Source: a virus
Reading direction: 5' to 3' (one strand)
IMG/VR virus record: IMGVR_UViG_3300009128_000049
Location: 1 to 39,730 of that record
DNA length: 39,730 bases
Shown: positions 1-6,009 of the stretch, piece by piece
Position numbering within the stretch: the stretch's first letter is position 1
Layout of the letters: the number at the start of each line of letters is the position of its first letter
The notes under the pieces: model-generated
Seen by the model: only the letters and a program-made list of their open reading frames with translations
Told to the model about the DNA's origin: nothing
Database searches by the model: none
Program-made: the position numbers and the translations under genes

Positions 1-56
1 AGCACATCGGCTCGGCACCCGAGGTGATCGAGGCCATGAGAGCGAGGGCGCTGTGA
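1..56 (+). CDS. 3' end of an unidentified protein (partial)
   Basis: An open frame enters from the left edge and reads HIGSAPEVIEAMRARAL before TGA at 54-56. Only the last 17 or so residues are inside the window, too few to identify it. The next + strand gene starts 3 bases after the stop, which suggests both belong to one transcript. It could equally be a short chance frame. Confidence 0.45.
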   Translation, partial: HIGSAPEVIEAMRARAL

Positions 57-59
57 GCC

Positions 60-557
60 ATGGAGCAGTCTGAGCACGAGAAGGTGCAGAAAGCGCTGGC
101 CCAGATGCCACCCGAGAAGGCTGCCATCGCTGAGGGCATCGCCCTGCGACTGCAGGGATACTCCTACAGAAAGGCCGCAGAGATCGCCGGCTGCAACCAT
201 GAGACCCTGCGCAGGAATGTCCAGAAGCTCGGAGTGTCGGAGCGAGACATTAACCAGATGGTCCGCGATGGCGCCGCCCTTGCCTACGAGATCACCGACG
301 AAGCCGGCAGACAGACCATCGAAGCCCTGCAGGAAGGCAGACTCAAGGACTCGCAGTTGCCCATCGTCTACGGCATCGCCATGGACAAGCTCACCCGCAT
401 TCAAGCGCAGTATCGAGGCGAAGCAGCCGCCGGAGCACTCGAAGCCGTCATCTCCAAGCTCTCCGATGCACTCGACGGTAAGACCGTGTCACTCACCATC
501 GAGCCTGCGCCACCCGATGCGGAAGCGATCGACGTGACGCCGGAGGAGGAATCATGA
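60..557 (+). CDS. HTH protein, possibly terminase small-subunit-like
   Basis: The 165-residue protein has an N-terminal helix-turn-helix around residues 33-60 (YSYRKAAEIAGCNHETLRRN), then a long helical middle and an acidic Pro/Glu-rich tail (residues 145-165). An HTH plus helical oligomerisation region and acidic tail is the layout of many phage terminase small subunits, which recognise packaging sites. However, the gene lies far from the large terminase and next to a gene-poor region with inverted repeats, so a DNA-binding regulator is an equal possibility. It overlaps the next gene by 4 bases (ATGA), so the two are probably translationally coupled. The HTH call is firm; the role is inference. 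Confidence 0.75.
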   Translation: MEQSEHEKVQKALAQMPPEKAAIAEGIALRLQGYSYRKAAEIAGCNHETLRRNVQKLGVSERDINQMVRDGAALAYEITDEAGRQTIEALQEGRLKDSQLPIVYGIAMDKLTRIQAQYRGEAAAGALEAVISKLSDALDGKTVSLTIEPAPPDAEAIDVTPEEES

Positions 558-922
558 CACCGGACCACCTCACCCTCTCCTATCCCAAAGACAAGCTCGT
601 CGAGATCATCGAATCTCAGCGGGAAGAGCATGTGCATCGAGTAGCCCGGGCAACCGAACTCTATCGTCGTACTCTCATCGACAGGCTCCGAGAGAAGATC
701 GCCAAGGTCGAGTCCATGGTTGAGGTCAGCCACCACATCAGCATCACCAAGCCGATCGACAAGACGGACGAGTACGACGCGATACTTATGATGCTGCGAC
801 TGTCGGACGGTGAGCAGGTAGAACTGACGGAGCGGCAGTTTCGCTGCTTCGTGCTGAACCAGTGGGAACGGAAGGACGCCTACACCGAGTCTACGGCCTG
901 CTACGTCGATGAGATAGACTGA
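554..922 (+). CDS. hypothetical protein coupled to the HTH gene
   Basis: This 122-residue protein starts in an ATGA overlap with the previous gene, with GGAGGAGG just upstream. It is charged and helical at the N-terminus (residues 10-55, rich in Glu/Arg), followed by a mixed alpha/beta stretch containing MMLRLSDGEQVELTERQF. I recognise no family. The codon choice (mostly C or G in third position) and tight coupling make it a real gene. A partner or modulator of the upstream HTH protein is plausible but not shown. The stop is at 920-922, followed by a small inverted repeat (GATAGA/TCTATC, about 925-941). Confidence 0.75.
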   Translation: MTPDHLTLSYPKDKLVEIIESQREEHVHRVARATELYRRTLIDRLREKIAKVESMVEVSHHISITKPIDKTDEYDAILMMLRLSDGEQVELTERQFRCFVLNQWERKDAYTESTACYVDEID

Positions 923-1086
923 CCGATAGATACCGTCTATCACTGTCACACGCTCCCGCCCGCTCCCACCAAAACCACGCTCCCAGGCGCCATCTCGAGT
1001 TCTCCGAGGCCCGAATCAGCGCCTCTGAGCGTCACCGAGCGCCAGTCTACGCTCTAAGTGCGCGGTAACGCTCGGGAATACGCCCA

Positions 1087-1116
1087 TGGTTACGCATTGT
1101 CGGAAATGTGTAACCA
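1087..1116. promoter_or_regulatory. 7-bp inverted repeat, operator-like
   Basis: TGGTTAC at 1087-1093 and GTAACCA at 1110-1116 are exact reverse complements separated by 16 bases, one and a half turns centre to centre. A TCGGAAA motif lies in the spacer. This is the form of a dimeric regulator site. Which protein binds it is unknown; the HTH protein of the 60-557 gene is the nearest candidate. Confidence 0.4.
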
Positions 1117-1388
1117 CGTCCTCGAACTCGACGGGGGTGCTGGGGGTCCCCCCACCCCACCTCGAAGCTGACTGTTCCCCCCGCGGACAGTTTTCCGAGA
1201 AAATGAGGCTTTCCGAAAAAAGATGTCGGAAAAGCGCTCGCTGCGTCCCTTTATAGGAGGGGGGTGTGCCCCGCACCCGAGCGTTGCCAGCCTCGAACAG
1301 GAGAGAGCCACACGCCTTACCAAGTCGCGCCCCGCACCTCAACGCAAACGCAAGGGGCGTAGAGCAATGGCTACGTAAGCCAAAAGAC

Positions 1389-1421
1389 GAGCGCCGCACG
1401 GTTGGCAGACCGGCGGCGCTC
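1389..1421 (-). terminator. possible terminator of the minus-strand accessory operon
   Basis: GAGCGCCGC (1389-1397) and GCGGCGCTC (1413-1421) form a perfect 9-bp GC-rich stem with a 15-base loop. Read leftward the stem is followed by GTCTTTTGG, so it could stop transcripts of the 3056-1626 operon. Read rightward it sits two bases before GGAGG of the frame at 1434 and could instead affect translation there. The T run is short, so termination is only likely. Confidence 0.4.
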
Positions 1422-1625
1422 ACGGAGGACTAAATGATTCGCTCCAAAAGTCCTGATAGGACGGTACGTCCTGCCCCCGACAAAGGCAAGGGATTTCAGC
1501 AGCCCACCGGCGATTTTAGCACCCGCGCTCTTGGCGGGAGCACGCATACACCCGCAGCGGAGGGGGAACTCCTACTCCCCTTTACCTTACAGAATCTCAG
1601 AAAAACTAGGTGTGGTGAAAAAGGG

Positions 1626-1895
1626 TCATTGAACGCAGGGGGTGGGCCATGTCTCGCATCCGACGTTTCGCTTGAGGAGAGCTTGGTACTCAGCCAGTTC
1701 CTGCTCGTTCAGGTGCTCGTGGTAGGCGAACATGAGTATCGGGGTGGTCATCACCGCCACGAGGCACGCGGTGAGCACGAGTACGCGCAGCCGCGTTCTG
1801 CCCTCGGTGCGAATGATGAGGGCACACGCGTACGCGCAGCCACCCGCGATGATCGTGATGATGGCTCCGAACATGTAGGAGGCTTCATGGTCCAT
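1626..1895 (-). CDS. small two-helix membrane protein
   Basis: The 89-residue protein has two hydrophobic helices: roughly residues 8-27 (MFGAIITIIAGGCAYACALI) and 37-56 (LRVLVLTACLVAVMTTPILM), joined by a short basic loop. An amphipathic tail follows (HLNEQELAEYQALL). The ribosome site is weak; Met8 is an alternative start. It is the last gene of the leftward accessory operon. Small two-helix phage proteins are often holins or superinfection-exclusion proteins, but nothing here chooses between these. Confidence 0.6.
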   Translation of the reverse strand: MDHEASYMFGAIITIIAGGCAYACALIIRTEGRTRLRVLVLTACLVAVMTTPILMFAYHEHLNEQELAEYQALLKRNVGCETWPTPCVQ

Positions 1896-1985
1896 GTGAA
1901 CTCAGGATACACCAATCCCCAGTCTTGGGGGGTGGTTGTGATTTCGATCGGCTACCGGCTATTTCAGCTTGGGAGCGACGGAGCT

Positions 1986-2288
1986 CTACTCGACATCTGA
2001 GGCCAGTCCAGCTGATGTCGATCGAGTGGTCGTGCCCGGATACTGCTCGCCCTGGGTCTTTCGTCTGGTCGGCGAGTCGCCTTCCCCTTTCGGGTCTTCT
2101 CCGGGGTCCCCACGGCATATCGGTTGATCTGCGTGAGGCTGGGGGGTGGATAGCTCAGAGCCCCCCGTCGCTTGGTTTGCCGACAGCGTTCTGAAGATGT
2201 CTTCCGCCATTTCGCGGTAGTAGGCTTCCTGCGCCGCCTCGGCGGATTCGACGAATCGGTCCCACAGGTGCTCGATCAGGGTGCCCAT
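1986..2288 (-). CDS. hypothetical acidic protein downstream of the sigma-like gene
   Basis: This 100-residue protein starts MGTLIEHLWDRFVESAEAAQ. The start is fixed by a TGATG overlap with the stop of the upstream sigma-region-4 gene; an open frame extends further upstream but would bury that gene. The first 40 residues form an amphipathic helix. The remainder is low-complexity, rich in Pro, Gly, Thr, Arg and Asp, and probably disordered. No family recognised. The coupling suggests it is made together with the sigma-like protein and might act on it. Confidence 0.6.
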   Translation of the reverse strand: MGTLIEHLWDRFVESAEAAQEAYYREMAEDIFRTLSANQATGGSELSTPQPHADQPICRGDPGEDPKGEGDSPTRRKTQGEQYPGTTTRSTSAGLASDVE

Positions 2289-2560
2289 CAGTCCCCCCTC
2301 TCCGCGGTCATGACATCCTGAAGCCTGGTGATGGCGCGGCGAGTAATTTGAGAGCATCGCTCTCTACTGAGATGGAGCTTCTCGCCGATTTCTTCGTAGG
2401 TGTGCCAACCCTGCCCGGAAAGACCGAACCTCCACGAGAGCACAGCCCTGTCACGGCCTTGAAGTTCTCGGAGCTGGTCCCTCGTGGCTGCCGCGACAAT
2501 CTTCTTCTGGTCTCGGTAGCGGCGCTCAGTCTCGGAGAGCGTGTCTTTCGCGTAGCCCAT
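2288..2560 (-). CDS. sigma-70 region 4-only protein
   Basis: The 90-residue protein carries one recognisable domain, sigma-70 region 4, at about residues 31-84. RDRAVLSWRFGL is followed by TYEEIGEKLHLSRERCSQIT and RRAITRLQ, matching the region 4.2 HTH that binds -35 elements in housekeeping sigma factors. Regions 1-3 are absent, so it cannot open a promoter alone. Known small proteins of this kind act as co-activators, sigma remodelers or anti-sigma partners. The start (Met at 2560) overlaps the upstream stop in TGATG. It lies 600 bases from the divergent promoters at 3148-3287 and is a good candidate regulator of virion or accessory genes (inference). Confidence 0.8.
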   Translation of the reverse strand: MGYAKDTLSETERRYRDQKKIVAAATRDQLRELQGRDRAVLSWRFGLSGQGWHTYEEIGEKLHLSRERCSQITRRAITRLQDVMTAERGD

Positions 2561-2934
2561 CACCCCTCCCGCCCCGCGAGCCACTCAGTGCCCTTGGTGA
2601 ACACCTCGTCGTAGCGGGGAGCCGGGTAGGGCACGACTCTGCGGTCGGCTATCCGGCGCTCGGCCAGCTTTCTGCGAACTCTGTCTCGGAGTGAGACGGG
2701 CTCGAAGACGTAGATCACCCGCTCCTCGTGGGGCTGGTAGAAAGCCCACACGGTTTGGTCGGGTCCAGTGCCCCAGTCCACCTCGGTGCCCTGGCTTTGG
2801 CACCACGACACCGGCTCCTCGCCAGGCGGCAACGGGATCCCCGCCGGCGCCGCGCTTCTCGGCGGGATCATGGCGGTGACCGCGGCCGCGACGGGCGCGA
2901 GTCCGAGCATCTGCAGGAAGGAGCGGCGGTTCAC
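2560..2934 (-). CDS. Tat-signal exported protein of unknown function
   Basis: GTG at 2934 is chosen as start because GAGGAG lies 8 bases upstream and the codon overlaps the previous stop (GTGA). The 124-residue product begins VNRRSFLQMLGLAPVAAAVT, a clear twin-arginine signal (RRSFLQ, then a hydrophobic Ala-rich stretch and small residues before about residue 29). The mature part is about 95 residues with one Cys (SWCQSQG), aromatic residues and a basic region (RDRVRRKLAERR). Tat substrates fold before export, often with a cofactor. No family recognised. Phage Tat substrates are uncommon, so a role in the lysogen (envelope change, exclusion) is a reasonable inference. Confidence 0.7.
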   Translation of the reverse strand: MNRRSFLQMLGLAPVAAAVTAMIPPRSAAPAGIPLPPGEEPVSWCQSQGTEVDWGTGPDQTVWAFYQPHEERVIYVFEPVSLRDRVRRKLAERRIADRRVVPYPAPRYDEVFTKGTEWLAGREG

Positions 2935-3056
2935 GGCACGCACTCCTCGTGGGCCAGCCGCACGCGACCGTCGGCGTAGCTGACGCGCCGGGACTTCTGT
3001 CCCGGCCAGACTGCCTTGCGGCAGAAGGGGCAGAATCGGTATCGCCGCCGTCTCAT
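2931..3056 (-). CDS. 41-residue zinc-ribbon-like peptide
   Basis: Starting at ATG 3056 with AGAGG four bases upstream, this short frame encodes MRRRRYRFCPFCRKAVWPGQ and ends HEECVP. The CPFC pair (residues 9-12) with the downstream His36 and Cys39 could hold one zinc. The stop overlaps the start of the Tat-signal gene (GTGA), so the two are coupled. It is the first gene of the leftward accessory operon, about 90 bases below the promoter at 3148-3176. The very basic N-terminus fits nucleic-acid binding. No family recognised. Confidence 0.6.
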   Translation of the reverse strand: MRRRRYRFCPFCRKAVWPGQKSRRVSYADGRVRLAHEECVP

Positions 3057-3147
3057 CCAACCTCTCTAGCCACCCCTCTCTGGGTCGGCCCCGGCTGACC
3101 GAGGCTTGCCGAGACCGACCGCCAGAGGGGTATGGACCAGAGTCACA

Positions 3148-3176
3148 CCTATACCACGACGCCCCACCTCCTGCAA
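3148..3176 (-). promoter_or_regulatory. leftward promoter of the accessory operon
   Basis: Read on the minus strand: -35 TTGCAG (3176-3171), a 17-base spacer, and -10 TATAGG (3153-3148). The -10 and the two bases after it (TATAGGTG) are identical to those of the rightward promoter at 3259-3287. Transcription would start near 3140, upstream of the 41-residue peptide gene. Confidence 0.6.
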
Positions 3177-3202
3177 CAAAAAGCGGCGGCACTTGTCGCG
3201 AA

Positions 3203-3242
3203 AAGTGGAAGATTCGTTCCACGTGGAACGTTTTTACCACTT
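3203..3242. promoter_or_regulatory. parS-like 16-bp palindrome with outer half-sites
   Basis: CGTTCCACGTGGAACG (3215-3230) is a perfect palindrome. Its inner 14 bases equal the core of the chromosomal ParB site parS (TGTTCCACGTGGAACA class); only the outermost base on each side differs. A second pair of arms, AAGTGG (3203-3208) and CCACTT (3237-3242), is centred on exactly the same point. The element sits midway between the -35 boxes of the two divergent promoters. No parA or parB gene is visible in the window. It may recruit host ParB, or be an operator for a phage regulator. Confidence 0.7.
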
Positions 3243-3258
3243 ATGGGAAAACTTTTAC

Positions 3259-3287
3259 TTGACATGCAGCCTGAGTTGGCATATAGG
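3259..3287 (+). promoter_or_regulatory. rightward promoter of the virion operon
   Basis: A perfect -35 TTGACA (3259-3264), a 17-base spacer, and -10 TATAGG (3282-3287). Transcription would begin near 3294, leaving a leader of about 140 bases before the first gene at 3434. It is the strongest sigma-70-type promoter seen ahead of the 26-kb virion operon. Confidence 0.7.
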
Positions 3288-3372
3288 TGCAACAAAATGC
3301 TGCACCCCCGCCGGCTCCGGTAGGTGGACTCAGTTGAGGCGAGGGGGCCTAGGCGAGCGTGCGGCACCCACC

Positions 3373-3427
3373 GGGCAGGGCTGGTTGTAGCCAGTGAGCT
3401 CCCGGCCCTGCCCTCCTCCCCGGAGGG
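3373..3427 (+). promoter_or_regulatory. structured leader with mutually exclusive hairpins over the ribosome site
   Basis: GGGCAGGGC (3373-3381) pairs with GCCCTGCCC (3405-3413), enclosing a smaller CTGG/CCAG hairpin. Just downstream, CCCTCC (3411-3416) can pair with GGAGGG (3422-3427), which is the ribosome binding site of the gene at 3434. Bases 3411-3413 belong to both stems, so only one can form. This is the arrangement of a translational switch, though it could also be a chance effect of GC-rich sequence. Confidence 0.4.
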
Positions 3428-3433
3428 AACAGG

Positions 3434-3733
3434 ATGGAAGTGGCGAGTCGGGTGATACCGGAAGACATCCAGGCGCTCATGTCGGATTTCTGGGGTCGCG
3501 GCCCCGGGTCTCGAGAGCAGCTCGATCTGATCGCGGGGCAGATGCGACTGCTCGATCGGCCGCAGGTAGAGCTTTTGGGGGCGTACATCCCCCCGGGCCA
3601 GGGTCTCATCGGCGAGCGGTGCGAGCGGCTGCGTGGCGTGGTCCGCGGCGTGCTCGCGGAGTTCGATGCCGCGGACCTAGCGGCCCGAGAGGCTGCGGAA
3701 GCCGAAGCCGCTGCAGCCGCCGGGATCAAGTGA
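3434..3733 (+). CDS. first gene of the virion operon, hypothetical
   Basis: This 99-residue, mainly helical protein starts MEVASRVIPEDIQALMSDFW with GGAGGG seven bases upstream. The N-terminal half has a helical pattern (REQLDLIAGQMRLLDRPQVE). The last 25 residues are an Ala/Glu-rich helix (AADLAAREAAEAEAAAAAGI). It stands where many phages put a terminase small subunit, two genes before the large terminase, but I see no HTH. Role unknown; packaging partner is a weak inference from position. Confidence 0.65.
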   Translation: MEVASRVIPEDIQALMSDFWGRGPGSREQLDLIAGQMRLLDRPQVELLGAYIPPGQGLIGERCERLRGVVRGVLAEFDAADLAAREAAEAEAAAAAGIK

Positions 3734-3734
3734 C

Positions 3735-3785
3735 ATGGGCTGCAAGCGCAAGAAGGGCCGCAAGGGCGGCGGGAGGAAGAGGTAG
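3735..3785 (+). CDS. 16-residue Lys/Arg/Gly-rich micro-peptide (possible)
   Basis: Between two clear genes lies ATG followed by codons for MGCKRKKGRKGGGRKR and TAG. The peptide is more than half Lys/Arg, with the rest mostly Gly. It begins one base after the previous stop, and the next gene begins directly after its own stop. Its purine-rich 3' end (GGGAGGAAGAG) also serves as the ribosome site of the next gene, so the frame could be a by-product. A DNA- or RNA-coating peptide is conceivable; nothing proves translation. Confidence 0.4.
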   Translation: MGCKRKKGRKGGGRKR

Positions 3786-4463
3786 ATGGCGGCAGTGACG
3801 CTCGGAACGCCCCACACGGCACTGAACGGCGACCCCCTGAAGGTCATCCCGATCCGAAACACCGCCACCAGCGGAGTGCCCGAGGACGTGACCCCTCGGC
3901 ACGGGCTCCAGCACATCTGTCTCTACTTCTCCTCGGTCGCGAACGCCAACACCTTCGCCTTCGGCCGTCCCATCGTGTGCTGCGCCTACGTGGACACCAA
4001 CGCGAACACCGTGCGCCCCGACTGGGATCCGGACGACTCGACGGGGACGGTGACCTTCACCGAGGCCGGCGTGGGCGCGTCCACCGGGTACCTGCACATC
4101 TGGTACTACCCGGGACCCACGGACAGCTCCGGCACGACCACGGCAACGATCGGCACGCCGCACAGCGCGAACAACGGTGACCCCCTCCGTTGCCTCCCGA
4201 TCCGGAACACGGCCTCGGCGGGTCGCCCCGAGGACGTGCTGTATGGGAAGGAAGGGCTCCAGTGCAGGGTCCTCTACAGCGGGTCTGTGGCGAACAACGC
4301 GCACTTTGCCACGGGTCGCCCTGTGATCTCTGCCGCGGTCATACCCGCCGCCGCTACGCAGACCTGTGCGACGACGTGGGATCCCGACGACGCAACGGGA
4401 GCAGTGTACGCGACGATGACTGGGACCATTGCGGCCTGGTGTGTGGTTTGGAGCCAGGAGTAG
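3786..4463 (+). CDS. duplicated-domain beta-rich protein, probably virion-associated
   Basis: The 225-residue protein consists of two homologous halves: residues 4-93 and 120-209. Shared blocks include GTPHxAxNGDPL, PIRNTAxxGxPEDV, SVAN, FAxGRP and WDPDDxTG. Each half is rich in beta-type residues and ends in a Trp/Tyr-containing strand. The halves are joined by a GVGAST...PTDSSG linker. No family recognised. Lying between the operon leader and terminase it is probably structural, for example a capsid-decoration or host-binding protein; that is inference. There is an extra Cys pair (VCCAY) in the first half only. Confidence 0.7.
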   Translation: MAAVTLGTPHTALNGDPLKVIPIRNTATSGVPEDVTPRHGLQHICLYFSSVANANTFAFGRPIVCCAYVDTNANTVRPDWDPDDSTGTVTFTEAGVGASTGYLHIWYYPGPTDSSGTTTATIGTPHSANNGDPLRCLPIRNTASAGRPEDVLYGKEGLQCRVLYSGSVANNAHFATGRPVISAAVIPAAATQTCATTWDPDDATGAVYATMTGTIAAWCVVWSQE

Positions 4464-4500
4464 CTCGTTGCACGCGCGCCACTTCTTCCACGAGGACGGC

Positions 4501-6009
4501 ATGGAGAAGTCCAAGGCCGTCCTCTACGACATCACGGGCTACAAGATGTACGCCCCGGAGGTGAAGCGCGCACACCAGAGCTCGGCGCGGCTCCTGATCG
4601 CATCGGCGCCAGCCCGAACCAGCAAGTCCTTCACGTTCGGCCACGGCGAGGTGGTACACGACTTCTTTCCGCAGCTCACGCGACACGAGGGCGTGTGGAA
4701 GCCGCTCATTCCCGACAAGAACGACGCGGTGCGCAACTGGCTCATCGGCACCGACTACGACACGATCAAAGAGTGGGACTACGCCTGGACGGATCTCATC
4801 GACAACGGTCTGATCGAGTCGATGGGGGGACGGGTAGAGAAGGCCAACAACTCGCCCCGCCAGGGCAACATGATCATCCAGGCCGTCTTCGGCCGCGACC
4901 CATCCGGCAAGATCGTCCGCTCCATTCTTCAGGGCAAGTCGGCATCGAACGAGCGCTCCCTTCAGGGCGAGGAGGTCCGCACGGGCATCCTGTCCGAGTC
5001 GGCGGAGCATGAGGAGCGGGTCTACACCAAGTATCTCTCGACGCGCTGCGGCCGGGTGATCTGCCCGACGACCCCGAAGCGCAAGGCTCTTTGGCTCTAC
5101 GAGCTGATGGAGGCCGGCGAGGAAGACCCCACCCTCGGGATCGAGTCCATCACCTTCACTCCCCACTGCAACCCGTCCTATGACTGGGAGCGCTACCACC
5201 AGGCCCGCCGACTGGCGGAGTCCAGGGCGGGTGAGGGGAAGGCGCACGAGGACTCCGAGTTCGCGGAGCAGTTCCTCGGGCTCTGGATCTTCGAGGGTGG
5301 CAAGGTGCTCCCGTTCCGGTGGATGGATCTCGAGGACGGCAGACCGTCCCACGTCGTGGATGAGCCCCCCTTCGGGATCGAGATGGCAGAGTGGTTCGTC
5401 TCGACGGACTACGGGTACGACCATCCGGCAGTGGCCCTCTGGTGGGCGCGACTCCCGGACGACCGCGTGCATATCGCCCACGAGCTCTACGAGCGCGGCC
5501 TCAATACCTCCGCCTTTGTGAACTGGGTCCGCGAGATCTCGGCGGACAAGGGGATCAAGCCGGCGTATTACGTGGGTGATCCCCGCCGCCCCGAGGTGGC
5601 GGACCTGATGGTGCAGATGGGGCTGCCCATCTACCCGCGCGACGCCAAGTTGATGAAGGAGCGCGCCGGATCGCACGCGGCCCTGGTTGAGCTGATGAGT
5701 CATAGCCCCGACACGAACCAGTGCCGGTTCAGCATCTCAAGCGAGTGCAAGGACACCATCACCGAGTGGAAGCACTTGCGCCGCAAGGATGGGTGGACGG
5801 GTGACGAGCACGCGGCTGCGGCGCTGGTGGGCAGGGATGACGCATACGACTGCGCTCGCTACGGCGCGTCCACCGTCGTTCGCGAGCGGAAGGAGCGCTC
5901 ACCGAACGCGATGGTCGAGCGGCATCGGAGAGCGCGGAAGAGGGCGCTGCGCATGAAGCGGAAGACCGGCCCGGAACTGGTGGGCTACAGCCCGGGGATG
6001 ATGGCCTGA
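4501..6009 (+). CDS. terL: terminase large subunit (packaging ATPase and nuclease)
   Basis: This protein packages phage DNA into the prohead. An N-terminal ATPase carries a Walker A-like loop SAPARTSKS (residues 35-43), with Ser in place of the usual Gly before Lys, and a Walker B-like ILSESAEHE (163-171). PTTPK (189-193) fits the coupling motif. A C-terminal RNase H-like nuclease follows: Asp303 in STDYGYD, Asp360 in YVGDPRRPE and Asp446/Asp450 in GRDDAYD. The length of 502 residues is normal. ATG 4501 has GAGG upstream; TTG at 4468 with AGGAG seven bases before is a real alternative adding 11 residues. The stop overlaps the portal start. Confidence 0.92.
   Translation: MEKSKAVLYDITGYKMYAPEVKRAHQSSARLLIASAPARTSKSFTFGHGEVVHDFFPQLTRHEGVWKPLIPDKNDAVRNWLIGTDYDTIKEWDYAWTDLIDNGLIESMGGRVEKANNSPRQGNMIIQAVFGRDPSGKIVRSILQGKSASNERSLQGEEVRTGILSESAEHEERVYTKYLSTRCGRVICPTTPKRKALWLYELMEAGEEDPTLGIESITFTPHCNPSYDWERYHQARRLAESRAGEGKAHEDSEFAEQFLGLWIFEGGKVLPFRWMDLEDGRPSHVVDEPPFGIEMAEWFVSTDYGYDHPAVALWWARLPDDRVHIAHELYERGLNTSAFVNWVREISADKGIKPAYYVGDPRRPEVADLMVQMGLPIYPRDAKLMKERAGSHAALVELMSHSPDTNQCRFSISSECKDTITEWKHLRRKDGWTGDEHAAAALVGRDDAYDCARYGASTVVRERKERSPNAMVERHRRARKRALRMKRKTGPELVGYSPGMMA

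Larger units (their letters stand above)
923..1625. other. gene-poor region with inverted repeats
   Basis: About 700 bases without a convincing gene. It contains a GATAGA/TCTATC inverted repeat just after the 922 stop; a dyad at 1087-1116; four TCGGAAA motifs at 1100-1232; a G/C-tract stretch around 1133-1160; a 9-bp stem at 1389-1421; and a GTCCT/AGGAC triplet at 1450-1472. An open frame starting at 1434 has a very good ribosome binding site (GGAGG, five bases before ATG), but its second half lies antisense to the 1626-1895 gene and its composition is not protein-like. No tRNA-like structure was seen. A regulatory or replication role is possible. Confidence 0.5.

Noticed and set aside
1016-1423. 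135-codon minus-strand frame in the gene-poor region
   Set aside because: It crosses the inverted repeats and motif cluster, has no ribosome site and has a Ser/Arg/Pro/Gly-rich composition without any fold signal.
4354-5703. 449-codon minus-strand open frame opposite the large terminase
   Set aside because: It is fully antisense to a terminase with clear ATPase and nuclease residues; its product is Val/Arg/His/Leu-rich, as expected from the complement of GC-rich codons.
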